A DNA stretch of 64,000 nucleotides from positions 3,023,001 to 3,087,000 of the forward strand of contig CP007053.1 in assembly GCA_000242935.3 (NCBI GenBank), written 5' to 3'. The notes under the pieces were generated by a model, which saw nothing but the letters and a program-made list of their open reading frames with translations, made no database searches and was not told the origin of the DNA. The stretch's first letter is position 1. Every line of letters begins with the position of its first letter. Below, one piece after another: positions 33,746 to 43,634 of this stretch. This stretch comes from Opitutaceae bacterium TAV5. Lineage in GTDB: Bacteria > Verrucomicrobiota > Verrucomicrobiia > Opitutales > Opitutaceae. A program made the position numbers and the translations under genes.

Positions 33746-36160
33746 ATGAAAGTCGTTCTGGCGGAAAAACCCTCGGTCGCGCGCGACATCGCGAAACACC
33801 TCGGCGCCACCCGCCGCGGCCAGGGTTTTCTCGAAGGCAACGGCTGGACCGTCACCTGGGCGTTCGGCCACATGGTCGAGCTCCAGGAGCCGGAAGACTA
33901 CAAGCCCGAGTGGAAACCCTGGCGGCTCTCCGGCCTGCCCATCATCCCCGCCGAATTCGCGCTCCGCCCCCGCGCCGCCGACCCCGACGGCACCGCCCGC
34001 GCCCAGCTCGAAACGATCAAAAAACTCTTCCTCGAGGCCGACGAACTGGTCTGCGCCACGGACGCCGGCCGCGAGGGCGAGCTGATCTTCCGCTACATCC
34101 TCACCTGGACCGGTTGCGAACAGCTCAAGAAACCGTTCCGCCGCCTCTGGATCAGTTCGCTCACCAACGAAGCCATCGAGAAAGGGTTCAGCAACCTCGC
34201 GCCCGGCTCCGATTTCGACCGCCTCTACCACGCCGCCCGCTGCCGCAGCGAGGCCGACTGGATCGTGGGCATCAACGCCACCCGCTTCTTCACCGTCGAG
34301 TACGGCCGCCGCAACCTCCTCCTCAGCCTCGGCCGCGTGCAGACGCCCATCCTCGCGATGATCGTCAACCGCGACCTCGAGGTGGAGCACTTCAAACCGG
34401 AAGATTTCTGGGAAGTGCACACCCTGTGCCGCGGCGCCACCTTCAGGCACACCGCCGGCAAATTTTCCGTCCGGGCCGAGGCGCAGGCCATCGTCGATCG
34501 CGTCACCGGCCACGAACTCGTCGTGCAGACCGTGACGAAAAAAAACGCGCTCACCCATCCGCCGCTCCTCTACGACCTCACCGGCCTCCAGCGCGACATG
34601 AACCGCCGCCACGGTTTCACCGCCGACCAGACGCTCCGCCTCGCGCAGAGCCTCTACGAAAGCAAGCACCTCACCTATCCGCGAACCGACAGCTGCTACC
34701 TCAGTTCCGACATCCAGCCCACCCTCGCTCCGCTCCTCGAACGCCTCCGCGCGCTCAAACCCGCCGAGATCGGCAAACTCGACCTCGACGCCCTCCCGTT
34801 TTCAAAACGCATCATCGACGACAAGAAAGTCTCCGATCACCACGCCATCATCCCGACCAATGTCCTCGGCGGCGACCTCGCCGGCGACGAGGCCAAGGTA
34901 TACGACGCCGTCGTCACGCGCCTCATCGCCGCCTTCTATCCGCCGTGTATCAAGGCGATCACGACAGTCGAGGCCGTTGCCAACGAGGAGCCGTTTCGCG
35001 CGCGCGGCACCGTCCTCGTCGATCCCGGCTGGCAGGCGCTCTACGGCGACGAGGTGGCCGACGACGAGACCGAAGGCGCGGCGAAACTCAAAAAAGGAGC
35101 GAAGGACGGAAAGGATAAAAAGGACGCCGCCGAGGGAGACACCGCCGACGCCGCGCAGCCGTTGCCCGACTTCCAGGAAGGCGAGCGCAACCCGCACGAG
35201 CCGGCCCTCCCGCAATTCAAGACCTCCGCGCCCCGCCGCTTCAACGAAGCCAGCCTCCTCCAGCTCATGGAAACCGCCGGCAAGATCGTGACCGACGAGG
35301 CGCTGAAGGAAGCGCTCAAGGACAAGGGCGTGGGCACGCCCGCCACGCGCGCCGCGATCATCGAGGTGCTCATCACGCGCGGCTACGTGGAGCGCAAAAA
35401 GAAAAACCTGCTCAGCACCGATTCCGGCCGCGCCCTCATCGCGCTCGTGCAGGACGAGCGCCTCAAGTCGCCCGAGCTCACCGGCGACTGGGAATACCGC
35501 CTCAGGCAGATCGAGCGCGGCGAGTACGAGCCGCAGGTGTTCATGAGCGAAGTCGAGGCTTACACGCGCGAGATCCTGCAAGGCCGCGCCGAGCAGACCG
35601 TCAACCTCGCCAACCTCGGTCCGTGCCCGCTCTGCCACGCGCCGGTCATCCGCGGCCGCAGCGGCTACGGCTGCTCGACGTGGCGCGACGGCTGCACGTT
35701 CGTCCTGCCCGGCGAGATTCTCGGCCTGACAATCACGCCCGTGCTCGCCCGCGAGATTCTCATTCACAAACGCACGCTCGGCCCGCACCCGGTGACGATC
35801 GACGGCGCTCCCCGCATCGCCCATCTCGGCCTCGACAAAAAAGGCGCCGTGCAACCCGACGTGGTCACGCAGATCGACAAGAAAAACGCGGACGACGAAA
35901 CCCTCGGCCCATGTCCGGCCTGCGGCGGCGACATCGTTGTCGGCAAAAAAGCATACGGCTGCTCCAACTGGCGCAACGGGTGCCGCTTCGTGATCTGGAA
36001 GACGATCGCGCAAAAAGAGATCACGCCGGACATCGTCAAGAGCCTGCTTGAAACCGGCGTCACCGGCCCGCTGACCGGTTTCACGTCGAAAGCCGGCAAG
36101 CCCTTCGATGCGAAACTCAAGGTCACCGGCGGCGAGGTGAAGTTCGACTTCGGGTACTGA
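33746..36160 (+). CDS. topB: DNA topoisomerase III (type IA)
   Basis: 804 residues. TOPRIM domain: KVVLAEKPSVARDIAKHLG and ATDAGREGELIFRYI with the acidic metal-binding residues. Active-site Tyr in LTYPRTDSCYL. SLGRVQTPILAMIVNRDLEV and HYAARCRSEADWI-like core strands are the other family signatures. The C-terminus carries two zinc-ribbon/Toprim_Crpt-type modules: CPLCHAPVIRGRSGYGCSTW and CPACGGDIVVGKKAYGCSNW. It relaxes and decatenates DNA. A charged linker KKGAKDGKDKKDAAEGD lies near residue 450. Single gene. Confidence 0.95.
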   Translation: MKVVLAEKPSVARDIAKHLGATRRGQGFLEGNGWTVTWAFGHMVELQEPEDYKPEWKPWRLSGLPIIPAEFALRPRAADPDGTARAQLETIKKLFLEADELVCATDAGREGELIFRYILTWTGCEQLKKPFRRLWISSLTNEAIEKGFSNLAPGSDFDRLYHAARCRSEADWIVGINATRFFTVEYGRRNLLLSLGRVQTPILAMIVNRDLEVEHFKPEDFWEVHTLCRGATFRHTAGKFSVRAEAQAIVDRVTGHELVVQTVTKKNALTHPPLLYDLTGLQRDMNRRHGFTADQTLRLAQSLYESKHLTYPRTDSCYLSSDIQPTLAPLLERLRALKPAEIGKLDLDALPFSKRIIDDKKVSDHHAIIPTNVLGGDLAGDEAKVYDAVVTRLIAAFYPPCIKAITTVEAVANEEPFRARGTVLVDPGWQALYGDEVADDETEGAAKLKKGAKDGKDKKDAAEGDTADAAQPLPDFQEGERNPHEPALPQFKTSAPRRFNEASLLQLMETAGKIVTDEALKEALKDKGVGTPATRAAIIEVLITRGYVERKKKNLLSTDSGRALIALVQDERLKSPELTGDWEYRLRQIERGEYEPQVFMSEVEAYTREILQGRAEQTVNLANLGPCPLCHAPVIRGRSGYGCSTWRDGCTFVLPGEILGLTITPVLAREILIHKRTLGPHPVTIDGAPRIAHLGLDKKGAVQPDVVTQIDKKNADDETLGPCPACGGDIVVGKKAYGCSNWRNGCRFVIWKTIAQKEITPDIVKSLLETGVTGPLTGFTSKAGKPFDAKLKVTGGEVKFDFGY

Positions 36161-36198
36161 TTTCGTGTAGCTGCGGGGCAGGCGCTCCTTCGGATGAA

Positions 36199-38421
36199 TT
36201 ATGCAGGGCAACGGGCGATTCTGGAAACGCGTGCGGTTTGCGGAATCGCGGCGCCGAGTGCCCGGGCAGAGGGATGCGGTGAACAGCCGCCGACGTGCAC
36301 GGTGAAGGCGAGCGGGGCGCGCGTGCGACGACCATTCGTATCGACTAACAGGATATGTTCCGGGGGGATGCTGAATTCGACGCGACGGCTCTGGCCGGGG
36401 GCAAGGGTGACGCGGTGAAAATCGGCAAGGTTTTCGCGCGGTACGGGGCCGTTGCCGGGCGCGTCGAAGTCGGTGAGGTAGATTTGCACGATCTCGGCGG
36501 CTTCGTGGTCGCCGGTGTTGGTGAGAAGAACACTGCCGCACAAGGGGCTATCATTGCCTGGCGAATACACATCGGAAACGCGCAGGTCGGAGTAGGTGAA
36601 GCGTGTGTAGGTGAGGCCGAAGCCGAAAGGCCAGGCGGGCGTGCCGTCAAACCAGCGGTGGGTGCGGCCGCGCATGGAGTAGTTGGCGTAGGGGGGGAGG
36701 TCGTTGATGTTTTCGTAAAAGGTGATCGGGAGACGACCGGAGGGCGAGGCGCGCCCGAGGAGGATGTCGGCGAGGGCGCGTCCGCCTTCCTGTCCGGGGT
36801 AGCCGGCCCAGAGGATGGCCTCGACCTTGTCGGCGAGCGGGCCGAGCGAAAGGGCGCTGCCGCCAAAGAGGATGACGATGACGCGGGCGCCGCGTTGGAT
36901 GAGGCTTTCCAGAAACAGGCGTTGGGGCGGGGGCAGGGAAATGTCGTCGCGGTCGCCGTGCAGGGACGAGGCGATGGCTTCGCCTTCCTCGCCTTCGAGC
37001 AGGGCGGTGAGACCGAGGCAGGCGATGGTGACATCGCATGAGGCGCAGTCGAACTCGGCCCATTCGAGGGCGTTTTGCTTGGGGGTGGAGAGGAGCGCGC
37101 CGGGCCGGTAGTCGGCACGGATGCCTTCGGGAAGCGCGGCGGCGAGGCCGTCGAGGAGGGTGATGGCGCGGGGGGGAAGTCCGTAGTAGTTGCCGAGGAG
37201 GGCATCCTGCGTGGCGGCGAGGGGGCCGGTAATATAGATGCTTCGGACGTCGGGACGGAGGGGGAGGATGTGGTTGTGGTTTTGAAGAAGAACGCAGGAG
37301 GCGACGGCGGCTTCACAGGCGAGCGCGGTGTGAGCGGCGCAAGTAACGATGGCCTCGGGGGCGGGGGGATTCGACCAGGGGTTGCGGTTGTCGTCGGCGG
37401 GGTCGAACATGCCGAGCTTGAAGCGGGCGCGGAGGTGGCGGGAGAGGGCGCGGTCGATGTCGGCCTCGGTGATGAGGCCGCGTTGAACGGCTTCGCCCAA
37501 AAGTTCGAAGGTGGTGCCGCAGGCGAGGTCGCAGCCCTTGGTGAGGGCGAGGGCGGCGGATTCGACGGGGTCGGTCGTGATGCGGTGCGTCTCGTGGATG
37601 TCGCGTAGTGCCCAGCAATCGGATACAACGTGGCCCTCGAAACCCCAGCGTTCGCGCAGGATGTCGAGGAGCAGGAACTGGCTGGCGCAGCAGGGTTCGT
37701 CGAGGGTGCGGTTGTAGGCGCCCATGACGGATTCGACACGGGCGTGGCGCACGAGGTGCTCGAAGGCGGGCAGATAGGAGTCCCAGAGGTCGTGCGGGGT
37801 GACGCGGGCGTTGAAGGTGTGACGTTCGTTTTCGGGACCGGAGTGGACGGCGTAGTGCTTGGCGCAGGCGGCGAGTTTGAGGTGGGTGTCGGGCGTGTCG
37901 CCCTGGAGGCCGCGAACGAAGGCGGCGGCGAGCCTGGCGGTGAGGTGCGGGTCTTCGCCCCAGGTTTCCTGACCGCGTCCCCAGCGGGGGTCACGGAAGA
38001 GGTTGATGTTGGGGGTCCAGAAGGTGAGGCCCTGGTATTGCTGGGTTTGGGCAAAACCTTGGCGGGCGAGGGCGGCGTGGTGTTTGGCGCGGGCTTCGTC
38101 GGAGATGGCGGTGGCGACGCGGTAAACGAGATCGGTGTCCCACGTGGCGGCGAGGCCGATGATTTGGGGGAAGACGGTGGCGCGTCCGTTGCGGGCGACG
38201 CCGTGGAGGCATTCGTTCCAGTAGTTGTAGGCAGGGATGCCGAGGCGCGGGATGGCGGCGGCGGCGTGCTCCATTTGCGAGACCTTTTCGGCGAGGGTGA
38301 GCCGGGAAACGAGGTCGCGCACGCGGTGGTCGAGCGCGAGGTCGGGGTCGCGAAAGGGGGGCGGCATCGGCGCGGCGTCGGCGGTAGTATCGGTGGGTGC
38401 GGTGGTGGATGCGGTGATCAT
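36199..38421 (-). CDS. Glycoside hydrolase family 3, beta-xylosidase/glucosidase-like
   Basis: About 740 residues from the ATG at 38419-38421. No signal peptide, so cytosolic. N-terminal barrel: YNYWNECLHGVARNGRATVF, PNINLFRDPRWGRGQETWGE, AACAKHYAVHSGPE; nucleophile Asp268 in GHVVSDCWALRD (Cys where Trp is usual). The second domain and a fibronectin-III-like end (APLAFTVHVGG) follow. The sequence is closest in style to bacterial beta-xylosidases/beta-glucosidases that cut non-reducing ends of oligosaccharides. Lies 34 bp after the GPH symporter gene on the same strand, so import and hydrolysis are probably coupled. Its last 20 residues look unconserved. Confidence 0.9.
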   Translation of the reverse strand: MITASTTAPTDTTADAAPMPPPFRDPDLALDHRVRDLVSRLTLAEKVSQMEHAAAAIPRLGIPAYNYWNECLHGVARNGRATVFPQIIGLAATWDTDLVYRVATAISDEARAKHHAALARQGFAQTQQYQGLTFWTPNINLFRDPRWGRGQETWGEDPHLTARLAAAFVRGLQGDTPDTHLKLAACAKHYAVHSGPENERHTFNARVTPHDLWDSYLPAFEHLVRHARVESVMGAYNRTLDEPCCASQFLLLDILRERWGFEGHVVSDCWALRDIHETHRITTDPVESAALALTKGCDLACGTTFELLGEAVQRGLITEADIDRALSRHLRARFKLGMFDPADDNRNPWSNPPAPEAIVTCAAHTALACEAAVASCVLLQNHNHILPLRPDVRSIYITGPLAATQDALLGNYYGLPPRAITLLDGLAAALPEGIRADYRPGALLSTPKQNALEWAEFDCASCDVTIACLGLTALLEGEEGEAIASSLHGDRDDISLPPPQRLFLESLIQRGARVIVILFGGSALSLGPLADKVEAILWAGYPGQEGGRALADILLGRASPSGRLPITFYENINDLPPYANYSMRGRTHRWFDGTPAWPFGFGLTYTRFTYSDLRVSDVYSPGNDSPLCGSVLLTNTGDHEAAEIVQIYLTDFDAPGNGPVPRENLADFHRVTLAPGQSRRVEFSIPPEHILLVDTNGRRTRAPLAFTVHVGGCSPHPSARALGAAIPQTARVSRIARCPA

Positions 38422-38455
38422 GATTGGCGGAAGTGGTTGGTGAGGGAGGCTGCGT

Positions 38456-39961
38456 TCACAGTGCGCCACGACGGGTTTCGAGTGCGCTGCGGATGACCGC
38501 GGAGCGAGCACGAGTCAGAGGGTAAAAGCAGGCCGCTGACATCGCGATACTCCAGATGACGAGCGGGAGGATGAGATAAACGACAAACATACGATGAACG
38601 ACATCGGCAGGCTGGGCGTCGAGTCTGGCATTGAAGCCGGAGAGTTGCAGGACGAGTCCGCCAATGCCCATGGAGGCCGTAAACGCCACTTTGATAAACC
38701 ATGAGTAGAAGGAGTTGATCGATCCTTCGCGGCGGCGTGTGGTATGCAGTTCATCGTAATCCGCGACGTCGGCTTTCATGGAGGGAAGAAATATCCAGAT
38801 GGCCGAGATGGCGCATGACTCAAAGACGCCGGGAATGATTTGCAGGTAGGGATTGGCCGGAGTCATGAGGAACCCGTTGAGGAGGTGTCCGGTCATGCTG
38901 GTGCCGAGCATGACCATGACGACGGTGCGTTTGTCGAAGCGCTCGCCGAGCCATGTGAAAAACGGGATGGCGGCAATGCCCGCTGTTACCGTGATGGTGG
39001 CTTTCCATCCGAGGATGGTGGCTCCAAGGGCAAGGTCGCCCTGGCAGGCGTAGTAGAAGTTCACATACTGGCCGAGACTGGCAATCGAAGTGGTGCCGAG
39101 GACAAGAAAGAAGGAGATGCAGATGAGCGCCCGGAGGGGAGAACAGCGGGCGGATTCCCTGATGCTTTGCCAGAAGGGATCGCGTGCCTGGGCGGCGGCT
39201 TCGGGTTTATAGTAGCGCTCTTTCACGAAGAGGGCGGGAAGGAGGCCGAAGCAGAGAATGCAAAGCGCGATGAGCCAGCAGGTGATGCGCATGCCGACAA
39301 TGATGGGTTTTTCGTCGGTGGCAGGATCGGCGATACGGGCAAGCACGGGTTGGATCGTGGTGAGGATTCTGGTGGCGAGGGGGCCACGGTTGGCGAGGGC
39401 GTCGGGAGCGTTGGCGGCTACGGTGCCGAGAAGGATGACGATGGAGAGAAGCCAGCCGCCGGCGAGCGTGGAGAGCTTGCCAAAGAGAGCCATCCAGGCG
39501 GCGAGGCGGGTGCGTTCGTCGTAGTTGGGGGTGAGTTCGAGCTGGAGTCCGTAGTAGGGCATGGACCAGAATGTGAAGCAGGTGAAAAACGCCAGTCCGA
39601 CGACTGTAAGATAAATACCGCGGCCAGTGTCTCCGAGGGAGTCGGGAACGTGCCATAACAGTGGATACATGCATGCCGTGGCAACGGCCCCGAAAAATAT
39701 GAACGGACGGCGCCGGCCCCAGCGGGTGCGGGCGTTGTCCGATATGTTGCCCATGACGGGATCGGTGATGGCGTCCCACGCGCGGAGGATCATCAGGATA
39801 ATGCCAAGCACAACCGGCTCCATGCCGAGGCCGATGTTGAAGACCGGCATCCAGAGCGTGTTGATCATGAACGTGGTGGCGACGTAGTCCATGTTCACGC
39901 CGGCGGCAAAAGCGATTTTTTGCGGAAACGGGATACGGTCGGTTTGGGCAATGAGAGACAT
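38456..39961 (-). CDS. GPH-family sugar:cation symporter (MelB/XylP-like)
   Basis: 501 residues with 12 predicted membrane segments. The signature ILRAWDAITDPVMGNISDNA followed by RTRWGRRRPFIFFGA is the cation/sugar motif of the glycoside-pentoside-hexuronide family. Such transporters import di- and oligosaccharides or glycosides with Na+ or H+. It is placed between the beta-helix gene and the GH3 gene, all minus strand, so it likely takes up the oligosaccharides released outside. Confidence 0.9.
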   Translation of the reverse strand: MSLIAQTDRIPFPQKIAFAAGVNMDYVATTFMINTLWMPVFNIGLGMEPVVLGIILMILRAWDAITDPVMGNISDNARTRWGRRRPFIFFGAVATACMYPLLWHVPDSLGDTGRGIYLTVVGLAFFTCFTFWSMPYYGLQLELTPNYDERTRLAAWMALFGKLSTLAGGWLLSIVILLGTVAANAPDALANRGPLATRILTTIQPVLARIADPATDEKPIIVGMRITCWLIALCILCFGLLPALFVKERYYKPEAAAQARDPFWQSIRESARCSPLRALICISFFLVLGTTSIASLGQYVNFYYACQGDLALGATILGWKATITVTAGIAAIPFFTWLGERFDKRTVVMVMLGTSMTGHLLNGFLMTPANPYLQIIPGVFESCAISAIWIFLPSMKADVADYDELHTTRRREGSINSFYSWFIKVAFTASMGIGGLVLQLSGFNARLDAQPADVVHRMFVVYLILPLVIWSIAMSAACFYPLTRARSAVIRSALETRRGAL

Positions 39962-40046
39962 GCGCGGAAGGGTCCTGGCGAGACCGGGCAGAATGGCGGT
40001 TTCGGCGTTTTTGAATGAGGGCCGGAATCATCCCCTGCATATCCGC

Positions 40047-41822
40047 TCAGAGCGGCAGACGGAGGAGTCCGGACGGGGCGCCGATGTCGTCATCGGCCAT
40101 GCCGTCTTCCCACGCGCCGCGGTCGCGGCCGCCGGGCCATGTGGTGATGCTGTCGGGCCAGCCCTGGCGGGCCGGATAATCGCTGCCGCTGTCTTTGCCG
40201 GGAGTGCCGGGACGCAGGCGCAGGTCGCGTTTTTCGTCAGGGATGCTGGCGTTGGCGGCGCCGCGGCCGGGGTGTGTGAAATGCCGGGCCAGTTGCGTGT
40301 CGGTGACGGCGTCTTTTTCGGCGGCGGGTCTGTCGATGTTGTAGAGGTTGGCCTCCCAGTGGTTGTCACCGCCGTCGTCTTCACGGGATGCTCCGCGAAA
40401 TGTGATGTTGGCCTTAGGCGAGTGCGAAAAAAAGACGTTGTTGACGAAGTCGTAGCCATGCCAGCGGTCAGGGGCAGCGTCGTCGGTTTTTTCCCACACG
40501 TTATAGGAGTTGGCGTAAAACGTGTTGTGGTAAAATTTGATGTTTTCGGACTTCCCGGCCCAGTTGACGCCGCTCTTGATGCCGAAGCCGTTGTTTTTCG
40601 TCGCCGGATTCATGGCGGTCTGGAAGCGCGTGCTTTCGACCACGTTCCGGTAGATGTAGATGGGGCCGGGCGTGTTGGTGGTGACGCTGATGCCGGTCCA
40701 TGCGCCATAGATGCGATTGTTGAAAAACTCGATGTTTGCGGACCAGGGTGACTCCAGCTCGATGCCGTCGTCGATGATGTGCCCGAGGGTGTTGTGATGG
40801 ATGCGGACGCGGTTCCCGCGAACAGCCATGCCATCCCACTGTCCCAGGATCAGGCATTCATGGATTTCGCTGTCCTCCAGGTTTTCGAGCCGGAGGCCGG
40901 AGCCCTGCCAGGGGCCTTCGTGGCGGGCGCGGGTGTAGGTGCCGATTTCGTGTGTGTACCCGCCGTGCCATTGCCATTCGTCGGGGATGCCGTTGAGGAT
41001 GCGGACGCGTGAGATGAGAATACGGGAGGCGATCGCGGTCTTGCCCTGGGAGTCGATGCCATTCCAGCAGTTGCGGATGGTGACGTTGCTGATCTCGACG
41101 TGCGAAAGGGATTTTTCGGTGGCGGTGAGGCGGATGCCGGTGGTGCCGCCGTTGCGGATTTCGAGCGAGCGGATGCGGATATGGCTCTGGCTGGCGAGGT
41201 CGATGACGGCGAGGGCGCGTCCGATGCTGAGGGAGGTGTGATTGGGGTCCTGGTCACCGGCGAGTTTTATGTAGGTGTGTCGCGTGTCGCGGAAGATGCC
41301 TTCGCCACGCGGGGCGGCCTTGAGTCCCTGGAGACTGGCGTAGGTGGCGATGAGGCGGTCGCAGCCGTGATTGCCGGGTGTGCCGGCGCGGGAGGCCCAG
41401 GTGTTCACGCCGGGAATGGTGATGCCGATGACGGGAAGCGCGGCGCGATAGCAGGTCAGGTTGAGGGTCTTGTCAGTGAAGGGCGTCCATCGTTGATTCG
41501 AGGAGGAAATTTGCTGAAATGCAGGGTCGGCGCCGTCGATGATGGTTTGCGGGCCGTGGCCTTCGAGGGTGATGGGGGCATCGGTAAGACCGGATTTTTT
41601 GAATACAAGGTTTTCGTGGTAAACGCCGGGTGCGATTCTCACGGTGTCGCCCGGAGCGGCGGCATCGAGCGCGGCCTGGATGGTGGCGTGGGTTTGCTGC
41701 GCGCCATCGGCTCGTTCGAGCGTAACGGCGGGGATGGCAGGTAGCGCGGCGGGGGCGGAATGGACGAATGATGCGAGGAGAAGCGCGGTGAAGAGAGAAT
41801 GGCTGTTTTTTGTTTTTTCCAT
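40047..41822 (-). CDS. Secreted right-handed parallel beta-helix protein
   Basis: 591 residues, signal peptide 1-25 (ending SAPA). THATIQAALDAAAPGDTVRI APGVYHENLVF opens a pectate-lyase-like beta-helix; many N-rich turns follow (SHVEISNVTIRNCWNGIDS, VRIHHNTLGHIIDDGIELES, ENIKFYHNTFYAN). The short 'DDGIELES' run in the solenoid resembles the Asp-rich site of lyases or epimerases, but the catalytic class is open. It differs in its first 150 residues from the paralogues at 2915, 54733 and 56883. Part of the LacI-PEP-CTERM-pseudopilin-GPH-GH3 cassette. Confidence 0.85.
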   Translation of the reverse strand: MEKTKNSHSLFTALLLASFVHSAPAALPAIPAVTLERADGAQQTHATIQAALDAAAPGDTVRIAPGVYHENLVFKKSGLTDAPITLEGHGPQTIIDGADPAFQQISSSNQRWTPFTDKTLNLTCYRAALPVIGITIPGVNTWASRAGTPGNHGCDRLIATYASLQGLKAAPRGEGIFRDTRHTYIKLAGDQDPNHTSLSIGRALAVIDLASQSHIRIRSLEIRNGGTTGIRLTATEKSLSHVEISNVTIRNCWNGIDSQGKTAIASRILISRVRILNGIPDEWQWHGGYTHEIGTYTRARHEGPWQGSGLRLENLEDSEIHECLILGQWDGMAVRGNRVRIHHNTLGHIIDDGIELESPWSANIEFFNNRIYGAWTGISVTTNTPGPIYIYRNVVESTRFQTAMNPATKNNGFGIKSGVNWAGKSENIKFYHNTFYANSYNVWEKTDDAAPDRWHGYDFVNNVFFSHSPKANITFRGASREDDGGDNHWEANLYNIDRPAAEKDAVTDTQLARHFTHPGRGAANASIPDEKRDLRLRPGTPGKDSGSDYPARQGWPDSITTWPGGRDRGAWEDGMADDDIGAPSGLLRLPL

Positions 41823-41902
41823 TGAAAACGGGCAATGTGTATCCGACTAGCGGATTTTATATTTTTCCAGGAAACCTAGAGGCGTTGGAGGAGGGCAACG
41901 GG

Positions 41903-42640
41903 TCAACGGTCATGGCGCCAGAAGATCGAATTGGAGGAGGCGCTGTGATTGTTGATCATGTCGGTTCTGGAGATGCGTTGCACGTGGCCGTCAACAAAGA
42001 CGACGTTGATGGCGTTGCCGTGCGGGTAAACAGGCTGGGAGGTGGAGGATTCCTGAATGTCGGCATGGCCGATGGTCAGCTTGTAATTGCTGTTGGGAGC
42101 CTGATTGATGGCACCGTCCATGAAGAGCGCCGTGCGCGAAGGAGAGGGAAAAACGGCTCCGGGAGGCGTGTGGAGGCCGGGGTCGAAACCGTGCTCGTTG
42201 TTGTCGGGGCCGCCTTGATTGCCTGTGCCGCTTGAGGCGTGAAGGTTCATCGAAAAAGTGCGGTCAAAGCGTTTTCCGGCCTCATCGGCGGCGGCGGGGG
42301 CGCGGAGTCTGAACGAGGAATCACACCGCATGACGGAGGGCTGGCCGGGAGTCCAGTCCGTGTGTTGGATGGAAAGGTAGGGGGCAATGGATCCTCGTGT
42401 CGCGGGCAGGAAGTGCCAGCGTTGGTTGTAGGGCATCCTGCGGTGGTCTTCCGCATACAGCAGGGCGGCGGTCGCGAGTTGTTTGAGGTTGCTGGCGCAT
42501 TTGGCGGCGGTGGCGGTTTCACGAACTTTGCCGACCGTCGGTATGACGATGGCGGCGAGGATGCCGATGATCACGATGACGGTCAGCAATTCGATAAGCG
42601 TGAAACCGGACGGGCGGGCGGGTGATTTTTCCGGGTTCAT
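41903..42640 (-). CDS. Pseudopilin-like protein (H-X9-DG type)
   Basis: 245 residues. Leader MNPEKSPARPSG, then FTLIELLTVIVIIGILAAIV with the prepilin cleavage motif and one helix. CASNLKQLATAALLYAEDHR is the conserved segment after the helix. The C-terminus has YPHGNAINVVFVDGHVQRIS, the His-X9-Asp-Gly motif. It lies 56 bp after the PEP-CTERM gene and 80 bp before the beta-helix gene, all minus strand. Confidence 0.88.
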   Translation of the reverse strand: MNPEKSPARPSGFTLIELLTVIVIIGILAAIVIPTVGKVRETATAAKCASNLKQLATAALLYAEDHRRMPYNQRWHFLPATRGSIAPYLSIQHTDWTPGQPSVMRCDSSFRLRAPAAADEAGKRFDRTFSMNLHASSGTGNQGGPDNNEHGFDPGLHTPPGAVFPSPSRTALFMDGAINQAPNSNYKLTIGHADIQESSTSQPVYPHGNAINVVFVDGHVQRISRTDMINNHSASSNSIFWRHDR

Positions 42641-42696
42641 GGGGAACAGTGTGTGCGGAGGTAACGTTGGGAAAGCGGAGTCAGGGTAGTTATTTA

Positions 42697-43533
42697 TTAG
42701 CTACGTCGTATCAGACGCACTGTGGCCAGCGAGACGAGGGCCGCAATGCCGACGACGAGGGCGGCGGTACGGGGTTCGGGTATGGCGGGAACAACATCAT
42801 TCCATGTGGTGGCGATCACGAGGTTGTTCACGAGATACTGGTCGGTTGCCTCGTTGCTGGCTCCCCGGAATCCGACATTGCTGATCGAAGTCAGCAAGGT
42901 GCTCAGACCGCTGCCCGATACGGTGCCGGTCGGACTACCGAGGTCCGTGGCGGTCGGGTCAACCCACCACTGGACAGTATCGAACATCTTGTCGCTGCCG
43001 GATACGCTCTTGGTATAGGCAACCACGAGTTGATAACTCGTGCCGTTGACGACGGCGGGACCGGTGGAAACGCGGGTGGTGCTCAACCGGGCGATAAGGT
43101 TACCCGAAGACATGCCGACATTGAGACGTGAGGTGGCGTGGGTGCCGCCATCCACGACATTGTCGAGCCAGAGGGCGAAAAAGTCATCACCCGCGTGGCC
43201 GGTCGCGGTGAGGGTCATGCTGACGAAGAGGGCGTCACCGCTCTGCGCCGCGAAGGTGCGGTAGGCGAGCTCATTGTTGTTGGGGGGCGGCGGAGCCGCG
43301 TTTCCGAAGGTGACGCCGGAGTCGGTCGTCGTGGCGACGGGGTCGGCGGTCCAGTTGGTTGCCCAGCCGGAGCCTCCGGATGCGCTATCAAGGGGGCCGG
43401 TACCGTAGGAGAACGAATCCGAGGCAATGATTTCGGCTGCGAGCCGGGATGATAGGGCAGGGCTGGCTGCGAGGAGGAGTCCGGCGAGGCTGGCTCGGAG
43501 GAGACGGGCAGATTGGCGCGGGTGGTTATTCAT
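42697..43533 (-). CDS. PEP-CTERM surface protein
   Basis: 278 residues, signal peptide about 1-32. EIIASDSFSYGTGPLDSASG GSGW then ATNWT, and later DNVVDGGTHATSRLNVGM, are typical of lectin-like (LamG-type) PEP-CTERM proteins. The C-terminal AIPEPRTAALVVGIAAL plus RLIRRS is the sorting signal. First gene of the minus-strand cassette, divergent from its LacI regulator across a 101-bp gap. Confidence 0.85.
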   Translation of the reverse strand: MNNHPRQSARLLRASLAGLLLAASPALSSRLAAEIIASDSFSYGTGPLDSASGGSGWATNWTADPVATTTDSGVTFGNAAPPPPNNNELAYRTFAAQSGDALFVSMTLTATGHAGDDFFALWLDNVVDGGTHATSRLNVGMSSGNLIARLSTTRVSTGPAVVNGTSYQLVVAYTKSVSGSDKMFDTVQWWVDPTATDLGSPTGTVSGSGLSTLLTSISNVGFRGASNEATDQYLVNNLVIATTWNDVVPAIPEPRTAALVVGIAALVSLATVRLIRRS

Positions 43534-43588
43534 GGGGAGAGGCGGGTGATGGTGATGGAGACTGCGGGTGCAGGAACCGGAACCGCGT

Positions 43589-43599
43589 TATCAGTGATA
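43589..43599. promoter_or_regulatory. Candidate operator between PEP-CTERM gene and LacI gene
   Basis: TATCA-G-TGATA is a perfect odd palindrome in the divergent gap 43534-43634. The position between a LacI-type gene and its likely target fits an operator; the sequence is not the classical LacI half site. Confidence 0.45.
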
Positions 43600-43634
43600 G
43601 ACAATGGCGGCGTAATTATACACGTTGAAAACCT

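Noticed and set aside
36345-38054. A 569-codon Ser/Pro/Thr-rich frame on the same strand as GH3
   Set aside because: Low-complexity composition and complete overlap with the clear GH3 reading frame mark it as a frame-shifted shadow.
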